From: Finegoldia magna | GTDB taxonomy: Bacteria > Bacillota > Clostridia > Tissierellales > Peptoniphilaceae | NCBI RefSeq assembly: GCF_018371055.1 | Contig: NZ_JAGYZD010000105.1 | Span: 1 to 5,774, forward strand | Direction of reading: 5' to 3' | DNA length: 5,774 bases | Program-made: the position numbers and the translations under genes | The notes under the pieces: model-generated | Seen by the model: only the letters and a program-made list of their open reading frames with translations | What the model was told of the DNA's origin: nothing | The model's database searches: none | Shown: in pieces, positions 1-5,219 of the stretch | Position numbering within the stretch: position 1 is the stretch's first letter | Layout of the letters: each line of letters begins with the position of its first letter

Positions 1-122
1 TCTTCTTTGATTCCAGTCTTCAATATGATTTGCATCAATTCTTCGTCACTCATTGAAGAAATACCATTGATTTTCATTTTTTCTCTGGGTCTTAGGGACT
101 CATTCATTTCCTTAACTCTCAT
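1..122 (-). CDS. radC: DNA repair protein RadC, N-terminal fragment (cut by window edge)
   Basis: Partial gene: translation starts at the ATG at 120-122 and leaves the window at base 1 after 40 complete codons. The peptide begins MRVKEMNESLRPREKM and continues with ISSMSDEELMQIILKTG. This matches the conserved RadC N-terminus, in which a 'RPREKL' stretch is followed by 'LSDAELLAILLRTG', a helix-hairpin-helix-like region. The JAMM/MPN metalloprotease-like domain that defines the rest of the family (about 220 residues) would lie outside the window. Despite the name, RadC has no firmly established repair role. A good ribosome binding site, AGGAGA (128-133), overlaps the end of the upstream gene. 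Only 2 bases separate that gene's stop from this start, so the two are almost certainly co-transcribed and perhaps translationally coupled. Confidence 0.88.
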   Translation of the reverse strand, partial: MRVKEMNESLRPREKMKINGISSMSDEELMQIILKTGIKE

Positions 123-124
123 TG

Positions 125-637
125 TTATCTCCTATTATTAAACAAATAATTTTTTTGCTTAGAAAGTGCATTTGTTAGGTAATTTGAAGTAAGTCCAACA
201 AAAACACCTGTAAATATACTCAAAAACACCAAAATTGGCAAATACACGAAAATTCTAAGATTGTTCAGCATAATTGCACACACCAATACTTGCGATAAGT
301 TGTGAGTAAAAGCTCCGAACAAGCTAACTCCAATCAACGAAAAATATTTTCTCAAATATTTGTTGACCAAATACATCACAACAAGTGAGCTTACAGCTCC
401 TGCTAACGAATAGAAAAAGCTTATAACAGCCCCTGTGATTAGCATTAGTAAAAATGATTTTAAGATTCCTATTACAAGAGAATCTCTAAATCCAAAAACA
501 ATTAAGCATGTAAGAATTACAATGTTGCTGAGCCCAAGCTTTGCTCCAGGCATTACGATTGGAAGTGGAATCATCGACTCAATCAAGCTTACAACTAATG
601 CAACTGCCGTTAAAATAGGAATATGTAATCTTTTCAT
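125..637 (-). CDS. Gx transporter family membrane protein (Hpre_diP_synt_I family)
   Basis: A 170-residue, very hydrophobic protein with about five membrane segments (roughly residues 6-24, 38-54, 56-76, 78-95, 102-125 and 130-152, some perhaps merging). The family signature is visible: LPIVMPGAKLGLSNIV at 25-40 (the P-G-x-K-L-G-L-x-N core) and GAFTHNLSQ at 108-116. Members are often annotated 'heptaprenyl diphosphate synthase component I', but the sequence looks like an S-component-type small transporter rather than a prenyl synthase, and the substrate is unknown. The ATG at 635-637 is chosen because GGTGA (645-649) lies 7 bases upstream; a TTG at 638-640 would leave only 4. The ATG shares one base with the TGA of the preceding NusG-II gene, so the two are translationally coupled. 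radC follows after 2 bases. Confidence 0.85.
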   Translation of the reverse strand: MKRLHIPILTAVALVVSLIESMIPLPIVMPGAKLGLSNIVILTCLIVFGFRDSLVIGILKSFLLMLITGAVISFFYSLAGAVSSLVVMYLVNKYLRKYFSLIGVSLFGAFTHNLSQVLVCAIMLNNLRIFVYLPILVFLSIFTGVFVGLTSNYLTNALSKQKNYLFNNRR

Positions 638-1014
638 CAATAATTCACCACATCAATATCATCTTTGTTTTGCTTGTCAGCCTTCACTTCTACAACTAAT
701 TTGTTCGGCAAACAAACAATAACATCCCCCGGTTTATCTATCTTTCCTTTTAAGATGCACAACTTTTCCGGACAATCGGATTCAGTAATTGCAACACTGT
801 ATCCATTAATATGAACAACGTTGTGACCGTATTTATTATCAATTTTATAATCATAATGATCGATTGGAAGAGTAATTTGTTTGATTTCTTTTCCATTCAC
901 TTGAATTGAAACGTATTTATCTTGTGCATTTACGTTATTATAATTTAAAATCACAAATAAAACGGCCGAAAAACACAACAAAAATCCAATCAAAATTTTA
1001 TCGTATTTAGTCAT
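637..1014 (-). CDS. NusG domain II-containing membrane-anchored protein
   Basis: A 125-residue protein: a short basic N-terminus, one hydrophobic segment (about residues 8-26) acting as a signal anchor or signal peptide, then an extracytoplasmic beta-rich domain. The domain carries the hallmarks of the NusG_II family: SDCPEKLC at 79-86 and VIVCLPNKLVVEV at 98-110. C81, C86 and C101 are conserved positions in the family. It has no transcription-factor NGN domain, so despite the family name it is not the elongation factor NusG. The start is an ATG preceded by AAAGGAG about 6 bases away. A sigma-A-like promoter lies at 1040-1069, so this is the first gene of a NusG-II / Gx transporter / radC operon; its TGA overlaps the next ATG by one base. 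In other Firmicutes this pair neighbours electron-transfer or prenyl-quinone genes; the exact function is unknown. Confidence 0.85.
   Translation of the reverse strand: MTKYDKILIGFLLCFSAVLFVILNYNNVNAQDKYVSIQVNGKEIKQITLPIDHYDYKIDNKYGHNVVHINGYSVAITESDCPEKLCILKGKIDKPGDVIVCLPNKLVVEVKADKQNKDDIDVVNY
645..649 (-). promoter_or_regulatory. Ribosome binding site deciding the start of the Gx transporter gene
   Basis: GGTGA on the minus strand, 7 bases upstream of the ATG at 635-637 and only 4 upstream of the alternative TTG at 638-640. The spacing favours the ATG. The site lies inside the last codons of the upstream NusG-II gene. Confidence 0.6.
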
Positions 1015-1039
1015 AAATTTCTCCTTTAAACTACCTTAT

Positions 1040-1069
1040 AGTTTATCATTTTATCGTGTATCTTTTCAA
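1040..1069 (-). promoter_or_regulatory. Likely sigma-A promoter of the NusG-II / Gx / radC operon
   Basis: Minus strand: -35 TTGAAA (1064-1069), 18-base spacer, -10 TAAACT (1040-1045) preceded by TG one base upstream (extended -10). It lies 25 bases upstream of the NusG-II start and just after the terminator of the pcp operon, where a promoter is expected. The -10 matches consensus at 4 of 6 positions, so the assignment is reasonable but not certain. Confidence 0.55.
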
Positions 1070-1097
1070 GATTAAACAAAAATGAAAATCCATTTGC

Positions 1098-1140
1098 AAA
1101 TAAAAAAGAACCTCGAAACTTTAAATGTTTCGAAGCTCTT
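1098..1140 (-). terminator. Intrinsic terminator of the DUF969-DUF979-pcp operon
   Basis: In the minus-strand transcript, AAGAGCTTCGAAAC (1127-1140) pairs with GTTTCGAGGTTCTT (1106-1119) across all 14 positions, including two G-U pairs, with a 7-base loop (1120-1126). A U-rich tract (TTTTTTATTT) follows. It starts 38 bases after the pcp stop. The plus strand has no T-tract after the hairpin, so it acts in one direction. Confidence 0.92.
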
Positions 1141-1178
1141 GAATTTAAACTATTTATGATTTTAAATCAAATTTTATT

Positions 1179-1820
1179 TTAATGAGTTTTTCCACCTGTA
1201 ACTTTGATGTCTTCGTCATTGTCTATTACAGCTTCAATTGCCTTTTCCAAAGCTTTTGCAATTGTATCCAAATTCATTGAAGCAGTGTGTGGTTTATTTA
1301 AAACTTGTTCTGGCAAGAATGGAATGTGAATAAATCCAGTTCTCATGTTTGGATATTCAGTAGCTCTTAAATGTGCCATTCCATATGCAACATGGTTACA
1401 GATGAATGTTCCTGCAGTGTTTGATACAGATGCTGGAATGTTTGCTGATTTAATATTTTCAACCATTGCTTTGATTGGTAGAGTCAACAAATATGCATCA
1501 GGACCATCTTCGGCGATTTTTTCGTCGATTGGTTGGTTTCCTACGTTATCCTTGATTCTACAATCGTCAACGTTGATTGCAACTCTTTCTACAGTGATGT
1601 CTTCACGTCCACCAGCTTGTCCCACTGATATTACAACATCTGGTTTAACTTCTGCAATTTTTTCTTTTAATTTATCTACACTTTTTCCAATAACTGTAGG
1701 AATTTCTATTTTGATTATTTCATGTCCTTTAATTGAATCAGGTAAAAGCTTAACAGATTCAATTGCAGGATTGATTTTTTCTCCGCCAAATGGATCAAAT
1801 CCAGAAACTAAAATTTTCAT
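1179..1820 (-). CDS. pcp: Pyrrolidone-carboxylate peptidase (pyroglutamyl peptidase I)
   Basis: A 213-residue cytosolic cysteine peptidase of family C15, normal length for the family. It removes N-terminal pyroglutamate (5-oxoproline) from peptides. Visible landmarks are the N-terminal [15 protein letters not shown] (5-19), [19 protein letters not shown] (65-83) with catalytic E78, [15 protein letters not shown] (133-147) with nucleophile C141, and [11 protein letters not shown] (162-172) with catalytic H165. These fit the known Glu81/Cys144/His168 triad of the Bacillus enzyme with a constant offset of three. The ATG at 1818-1820 is preceded by a near-perfect AGGAGGT (1826-1832), which overlaps the stop of the DUF979 gene; the gap between the genes is 10 bases. 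It is the last gene of the operon. All catalytic residues are present, so it should be active. Confidence 0.97.
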   Translation of the reverse strand: MKILVSGFDPFGGEKINPAIESVKLLPDSIKGHEIIKIEIPTVIGKSVDKLKEKIAEVKPDVVISVGQAGGREDITVERVAINVDDCRIKDNVGNQPIDEKIAEDGPDAYLLTLPIKAMVENIKSANIPASVSNTAGTFICNHVAYGMAHLRATEYPNMRTGFIHIPFLPEQVLNKPHTASMNLDTIAKALEKAIEAVIDNDEDIKVTGGKTH

Positions 1821-1830
1821 AAATTACCTC

Positions 1831-2817
1831 CTAAAATGCTAATATCATTAATAAAACAACATGAACAACTACTAGAGCTAAAGCAACAGGAAGTTGTGCT
1901 TTAATAACTCCATTTTTATCTTTCATCTCTAAGATTGCAGCTGGAACTATGTTAAAGTTTGCTGCCATTGGTGTAATCAAAGTTCCGCAGTATCCAGCAG
2001 TCATACCAAGTGATGCTACAACGGCAGGATTTGCTCCTTTTGCCATCAAAAGTGGAACACCAATTCCTAGAGTAATAACGGTAAATGCAGCGAATGCATT
2101 ACCCATTATCATCGTAAATACAACCATTCCAACAATATATGCAACAGCAGCTGCAAAAACCCCTGCATCTCCTACAATTCCAACAGCTAAGCTACCTATT
2201 AGCTTACCAACACCTGCAGATGCAAATATAACTCCCAAACCACCTAATAATTGTGGTAGTAATGATGAAGATCCAACTTGCATCAACATTTTTGTAGTGT
2301 CCTCAGCAGTTTCTTTTGCTTTTGGTTTTGCGATTATTATCGCAATAATTAAAGCCAATAATGATGAAATAGTAAGAACTTGTGCAGCTGACAATGAGAA
2401 TATTCCATCAGTGTTTTTCAATGGAATCTTAAAAGATTTCAATTGCGATAATAACATCGCACTAATTCCCATTACTAAAGCTGGAATAAATATTTTCCCT
2501 CCAACTTTTTCAGCATTTTTCATTCTTTCTTCTTCAGTTAGTTCCTTAAATTCTGCTGGTTTGATTTGATTTGCAATTGATAATACTCCCAAAATTAAAA
2601 GTATAACACCTACAATTATTCCACCGGATTCTACATTTCTAACCAAGAATCCTCCACCAGCAAATAATACTCCAAGTAATATCCAGAAAAGCATTGTACC
2701 AATCTTTGCTTCCTTGTTGAATCTTGCACGGATACCAGTCATTATGCAGATAATTCCACATAAAATATAGGCTATCTCATCAAGAACAACCTGATTATCT
2801 ACAAAAAAATCAAACAT
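1831..2817 (-). CDS. DUF979 family membrane protein, putative permease subunit
   Basis: A 328-residue integral membrane protein with about nine or ten hydrophobic segments (roughly 13-30, 42-58, 65-82, 108-125, 143-162, 186-212, 218-238, 240-258, 265-292, 310-327). Two conserved small-residue-rich stretches stand out: MGNAFAAFTVITLGIGVPL (238-256) and GMTAGYCGTLITPMAANFN (271-289). The latter resembles the re-entrant or substrate-binding loops of DctM/Gnt-like secondary transporters. The charged stretch at about 87-106 is a cytoplasmic loop. The family has no established biochemical function. The ATG lies 8 bases after AAAGGA (2826-2831) and overlaps the end of the DUF969 gene by 8 bases, implying coupled translation and probably a two-subunit complex. 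The pcp gene follows, suggesting transport of pyroglutamyl peptides, 5-oxoproline or a related compound; this is inference from context. Confidence 0.9.
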   Translation of the reverse strand: MFDFFVDNQVVLDEIAYILCGIICIMTGIRARFNKEAKIGTMLFWILLGVLFAGGGFLVRNVESGGIIVGVILLILGVLSIANQIKPAEFKELTEEERMKNAEKVGGKIFIPALVMGISAMLLSQLKSFKIPLKNTDGIFSLSAAQVLTISSLLALIIAIIIAKPKAKETAEDTTKMLMQVGSSSLLPQLLGGLGVIFASAGVGKLIGSLAVGIVGDAGVFAAAVAYIVGMVVFTMIMGNAFAAFTVITLGIGVPLLMAKGANPAVVASLGMTAGYCGTLITPMAANFNIVPAAILEMKDKNGVIKAQLPVALALVVVHVVLLMILAF

Positions 2818-3484
2818 TTTTTATATCCTTTCTAAGTTTCATTTCAAAAACAGCACATTGTATAAGTGCAATAATCAACATACTAACCCCTGCAAATATA
2901 GACCATTTTGCTATTTCTGCAGTTTCCAATGGAAATCCTGCATCTTTTAATGTAGTTTGCATCAAAAGTACACCAGATGCCAATGGAAATATATTTTGTC
3001 CGTAGAAGTTACCGTAGTTTTCAACAGCAGCAGCTAAACCCTTTAATTCATCAAGTCGTACTTCTGTCAAATCAACTTTTTTTCTTGCAGCACCTTCTGC
3101 CATTGGTAAAATCAATGGACGAATAAATTGAACGTGTCCACCAAGTCTTAAAGAAAACGCAGCAGCTATCCATCTAATGAACAAGTAAATCCACAAAACA
3201 GAACCTGCACTAGCCATTTTGAACTTAGAAATAAAATCTCTAGCCTTTTCCTTAAGTCCATATCGTTCCATAATCGCGATAACAGGGAATGAAATCAAGA
3301 ACAAACTCATCAGTCTATTATTTACAAATCCTTCTCCCATAATTTTCAAAGTGCCTGTTAATCCAAGACCTCCCGCAAGACCTGTAACAAGACCTGCCAA
3401 GAGAACTATTCCCAAAACATCTAGTTTTAGCGCGAATCCAACGACAATAATTAATATTCCTATGAAAACTAAATATTCTCCCAT
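2810..3484 (-). CDS. DUF969 family membrane protein, putative permease subunit
   Basis: A 224-residue membrane protein, first gene of the DUF969-DUF979-pcp operon. Hydrophobic segments lie at about 4-20, 24-42, 58-72, 95-111, 165-178 and 194-214. Conserved polar-in-hydrophobic stretches are LGGHVQFIRPLILPMAEGAA (114-133) and ENYGNFYGQNIFPLASGVLL (155-174), which look like substrate-path segments of a transporter. It resembles one half of a split ion-transporter-type permease whose other half is the overlapping DUF979 gene. The ATG at 3482-3484 is 6 bases after AAGGAG (3491-3496). A promoter with a perfect TATAAT lies about 50 bases upstream. The function is not experimentally assigned; partnership with DUF979 and Pcp is inferred from the tight operon. 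Confidence 0.9.
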   Translation of the reverse strand: MGEYLVFIGILIIVVGFALKLDVLGIVLLAGLVTGLAGGLGLTGTLKIMGEGFVNNRLMSLFLISFPVIAIMERYGLKEKARDFISKFKMASAGSVLWIYLFIRWIAAAFSLRLGGHVQFIRPLILPMAEGAARKKVDLTEVRLDELKGLAAAVENYGNFYGQNIFPLASGVLLMQTTLKDAGFPLETAEIAKWSIFAGVSMLIIALIQCAVFEMKLRKDIKNV

Positions 3485-3532
3485 ACTTTACTCCTTAATT
3501 TTAATTAGCCAAATAGATTTTAGCTTCTTAAA

Positions 3533-3560
3533 ATTATACCCGATACTTTTTTATTTTAAA
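3533..3560 (-). promoter_or_regulatory. Sigma-A promoter of the DUF969-DUF979-pcp operon
   Basis: Minus strand: perfect -10 TATAAT (3533-3538) preceded by GGG, and a 4/6 -35 TTTAAA (3555-3560) with a 16-base spacer. The predicted start near 3526 leaves a leader of about 40 bases, too short for a riboswitch. The upstream DNA is A/T-rich and could add UP-element strength. Confidence 0.65.
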
Positions 3561-3733
3561 CTTTTAATTAAATTTTAATCTCAATTTTGCTGTTGTGAGG
3601 TCTTTGTTTGTTAAGTTTTTGATATATAAAAACAATTTTCTATTTGCTATTAGCTCTAAAAAGGATTAATGCTCATCTGATTCATAAGCTAAGTAATTAG
3701 CATACATATAATTATCTTAATAATTTTACGCTC
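3561..3733. other. AT-rich intergenic spacer without recognised content
   Basis: This stretch lies between the terminator of the M50 cassette and the promoter of the DUF969 operon. Reading both strands, the only open frames have fewer than 15 codons and lack ribosome binding sites. A weak 5-bp hairpin (GCTAA/TTAGC, 3688-3701) is the only local structure noticed. No tRNA, riboswitch or repeat unit was recognised. Confidence 0.5.
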
Positions 3734-3778
3734 AAAAAAACGGAATGTATCCTGTTATGTAAAGGTTACATTCCGTTT
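3734..3778 (-). terminator. Intrinsic terminator after the second M50-like gene
   Basis: In the minus-strand transcript, AAACGGAATGTA (3767-3778) pairs perfectly over 12 bp with TACATTCCGTTT (3738-3749). A further CCT/AGG pairing lies inside the 17-base loop region (3751-3753 with 3763-3765). Seven U residues (3734-3740, partly in the stem) form the release tract. It begins 33 bases after the stop of the gene at 3812. Its stem is nearly the same as that of the rnfB terminator at 5162-5211. Confidence 0.9.
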
Positions 3779-3811
3779 AAAATAATATTAAACTATTCCA
3801 TTTTTATGAAT

Positions 3812-4351
3812 TCATATTGATATTTTTTGTTCTTTTCTCTTTTTTATACTCTTAAGATCATTGATAACATGTACGCCATCACTAACATATCCTCCATCAG
3901 GTAAATACGGAATTTGAAGTGGCCATACAGTGAAATACAATGTAAAAATCACAATTTGTATAGTTCTTAATATAGCCATAGGTAGTATTTTTGAGTTCAT
4001 AATAGTTATAACTTCTGGCTTTTTATTTACCAAATAAATCAATGGAATCAAACATATAAGATATGCAATTGTTCCTAATCCTCCAGAAATATGTGTTATC
4101 AATGATCGGAATGTCCCTTCCTGAAATTTATTTCCGTATGTTATCTTACTCAAAAAAGGAATTCTTCTAATTGACCATCTTTTTGTTTGTATGAATTTTT
4201 TTCCATATCCTATTGTTATTTTGTAGTTATCATCTTTGAATAGTATTTTATACATTACTAGATGACCTAATTCTTTAAAAATTCTAGATAGCAATAGTAG
4301 TATGTAGATAATAGGTATTGCTATTATCACATTAATTAATATTGATTTCAT
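3812..4351 (-). CDS. M50-like membrane protein with a degenerate zinc motif (KELGH)
   Basis: A 179-residue membrane protein, clearly a paralogue of the gene upstream (4430-4909). Hydrophobic segments lie at about 5-24, 88-108 and 123-149. The zinc-motif position reads IFKELGHLVMYKILF (24-38): the first histidine of HExxH is lysine (K26, codon AAA at 4274-4276), while E27 and H30 remain. A glycine-rich SGGLGT (89-94) sits where M50 proteins carry their GP-type loop. VSDGVHVINDLKS (156-168) parallels the paralogue's ISDGMDIINILKS and holds the Asp expected as third zinc ligand. Without the first histidine, normal protease activity is unlikely; it may be a pseudoprotease, a binding or immunity partner, or a diverged enzyme. 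The frame is intact, with GAGGAG (4357-4362) upstream of the ATG. No clear promoter lies in the 78-base gap before it, so it is probably read from the promoter at 4963-4991. Codon use is A/T-rich. Confidence 0.8.
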   Translation of the reverse strand: MKSILINVIIAIPIIYILLLLSRIFKELGHLVMYKILFKDDNYKITIGYGKKFIQTKRWSIRRIPFLSKITYGNKFQEGTFRSLITHISGGLGTIAYLICLIPLIYLVNKKPEVITIMNSKILPMAILRTIQIVIFTLYFTVWPLQIPYLPDGGYVSDGVHVINDLKSIKKRKEQKISI

Positions 4352-4429
4352 TAATTCTCCTCTTTAAATTTATGTTAATCATCACTAACTATACTATAAT
4401 AACCATATCTAACTTCTTATATTTTTCTT

Positions 4430-4909
4430 CTAATTTACATTATCCTCTGTTGATTTTAGAATATTAATAATATCCATTCCATCACTTATATTATTAAGGT
4501 ATTTTACAGGTAAAATAGTTGATATAAAGAACGCAGCATTAGTTAATATCGAATATATCATCATGTGCTTCCAAAACTGATTCGTTACACTATAATCTCT
4601 ATATATAAATATAAGTAAAAATGTCATCAAAAGGCTAAATAACGGTCCACCTAGCGTAGGCATAATTTTTCTCCATTTATCAGATTTATTATATCTATCC
4701 AAATCTAAAATTGTCCAATATGCACGTCCTGATGCTGGTATAATTTTTATAGCAAACTTTCTAAAATCGATTATACTTTTTCCAATGCCTAGCTCTATTC
4801 TATGATTAGTAGTATCAAAAAAAATCTTAGACATTATTATATGTCCTAGCTCATGCATAAAACACGAGATTAAAAATATTATATAATAGCAAAGTATTCT
4901 TTTTATCAT
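4430..4909 (-). CDS. Small M50 / site-2-protease-like membrane metalloprotease
   Basis: A 159-residue membrane protein. HELGH (19-23, bases 4841-4855) lies within the first hydrophobic segment (4-30), as in M50 intramembrane proteases. A GGPLFSLLMTFLLIF segment (87-101) recalls the family's GP-N loop and following helix; a third hydrophobic segment spans about 115-135. The C-terminal NNISDGMDIINILKS (139-153) supplies an Asp-Gly like the third-ligand motif of M50 enzymes, though the usual NPxPxxPLDG is reduced. It lacks PDZ or CBS domains and is close to the minimal size for the fold. The ATG at 4907-4909 is chosen because GGAG lies 6 bases upstream; an in-frame ATG at 4919-4921 has no ribosome binding site. 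A near-consensus promoter lies upstream and the KELGH paralogue follows after 78 bases. The substrate is unknown; anti-sigma factor, signal-peptide or small-peptide cleavage are possibilities from the family. Confidence 0.82.
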   Translation of the reverse strand: MIKRILCYYIIFLISCFMHELGHIIMSKIFFDTTNHRIELGIGKSIIDFRKFAIKIIPASGRAYWTILDLDRYNKSDKWRKIMPTLGGPLFSLLMTFLLIFIYRDYSVTNQFWKHMMIYSILTNAAFFISTILPVKYLNNISDGMDIINILKSTEDNVN

Positions 4910-4914
4910 TCTGA

Positions 4915-4920
4915 TCTCCA
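4915..4920 (-). promoter_or_regulatory. Ribosome binding site deciding the start of the HELGH gene
   Basis: TGGAGA on the minus strand; its GGAG core is 6 bases from the ATG at 4907-4909. It overlaps the alternative ATG at 4919-4921, which has no purine-rich site of its own. The shorter, 159-residue product is therefore preferred. Confidence 0.65.
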
Positions 4921-4962
4921 TGTAAAGGATTTATTTTAATTTTTATCTTTGATTACGTTTTC

Positions 4963-4991
4963 AGTATATCTCTAGCAATTTTATTTGTCAA
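4963..4991 (-). promoter_or_regulatory. Strong sigma-A promoter of the M50-like gene pair
   Basis: Minus strand: perfect -35 TTGACA (4986-4991), optimal 17-base spacer, and -10 TATACT (4963-4968, 5 of 6). This is the closest match to consensus in the window. The start would fall near 4956, leaving a leader of about 46 bases before the ATG at 4909. An imperfect 30-bp dyad begins 4 bases upstream of the -35. Confidence 0.85.
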
Positions 4992-4995
4992 GAAC

Positions 4996-5025
4996 ATTGT
5001 AAGAAATTTATAAATATTTTACAAT
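4996..5025. promoter_or_regulatory. Imperfect 30-bp dyad upstream of the M50 promoter, possible operator
   Basis: The left arm ATTGTAAGAAATTTA (4996-5010) and the reverse complement of the right arm, ATTGTAAAATATTTA (5011-5025), agree at 13 of 15 positions with no spacer. The outer seven bases of each arm (ATTGTAA/TTACAAT) are exact. It is centred near -54 relative to the predicted start, a position used by activators and also by UP elements. AT-rich DNA gives such dyads by chance more often, so this is only a candidate. Confidence 0.4.
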
Positions 5026-5161
5026 TAGTAATTTTTACTGATTATTAATTGATAATCTTATACATTAAATACATATGACAACTCATATTTTTTATACTAA
5101 TTTAGGGTATGCCTTAATAAATATTTAGTGCTAATTAATACACAAAAACATATAACCCGAT
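5026..5161. other. AT-rich spacer upstream of the M50 cassette
   Basis: No gene is supported here. Open frames of 13 codons (minus strand) and 17 codons (plus strand) lack ribosome binding sites. A 6-bp hairpin, GATTAT/ATAATC (5040-5057), and an overlapping ATTAGTAA/TTACTGAT imperfect palindrome (5024-5042) are present and may reflect base composition only. Confidence 0.5.
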
Positions 5162-5211
5162 AAATAATTAAAAAGCGGAATGTTCTGTGATATACAGATT
5201 ACATTCCGCTT
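5162..5211 (-). terminator. Intrinsic terminator after rnfB
   Basis: In the minus-strand transcript, AAGCGGAATGT (5201-5211) pairs perfectly over 11 bp with ACATTCCGCTT (5173-5183). An inner 5-bp stem TCTGT/ACAGA (5184-5188 with 5194-5198) is separated by a 2-base bulge and closed by a 5-base loop. The downstream tract TTTTTAATTATTT is U-rich. The hairpin starts 8 bases after the rnfB stop codon. Confidence 0.92.
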
Positions 5212-5219
5212 GTAAAATA

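Noticed and set aside
435..722. 95-codon plus-strand open frame
   Set aside because: It lies antisense across the Gx and NusG-II genes, has no ribosome binding site or family resemblance, and both genes beneath it are well supported.
1345..1842. 165-codon plus-strand open frame opposite pcp
   Set aside because: It is a reverse-frame shadow of pcp, whose catalytic triad is fully visible on the minus strand.
1949..2569. 206-codon plus-strand open frame opposite DUF979
   Set aside because: The Ile/Thr/Pro/Ala-rich composition is typical of the antisense reading of a hydrophobic gene; no start signal was seen.
3219..3578. 119-codon plus-strand open frame opposite DUF969
   Set aside because: It is a shadow of DUF969 and runs through that gene's promoter; no ribosome binding site.
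3561..3733. Riboswitch or small RNA upstream of DUF969
   Set aside because: The operon promoter is downstream of this stretch, leaving only about a 40-base leader, and no conserved riboswitch core or extensive structure was seen.
4363..4440. A separate promoter between the two M50-like genes (TATAGT-like -10)
   Set aside because: TATAGT motifs are present but no acceptable -35 lies 16-18 bases upstream, so read-through from 4963-4991 is the simpler view.
5050..5130. Tiny frames (13 codons minus strand, 17 codons plus strand) as possible peptide substrates of the M50 protein
   Set aside because: Neither has a ribosome binding site or a signal-like composition, and both are within the range expected by chance in AT-rich DNA.
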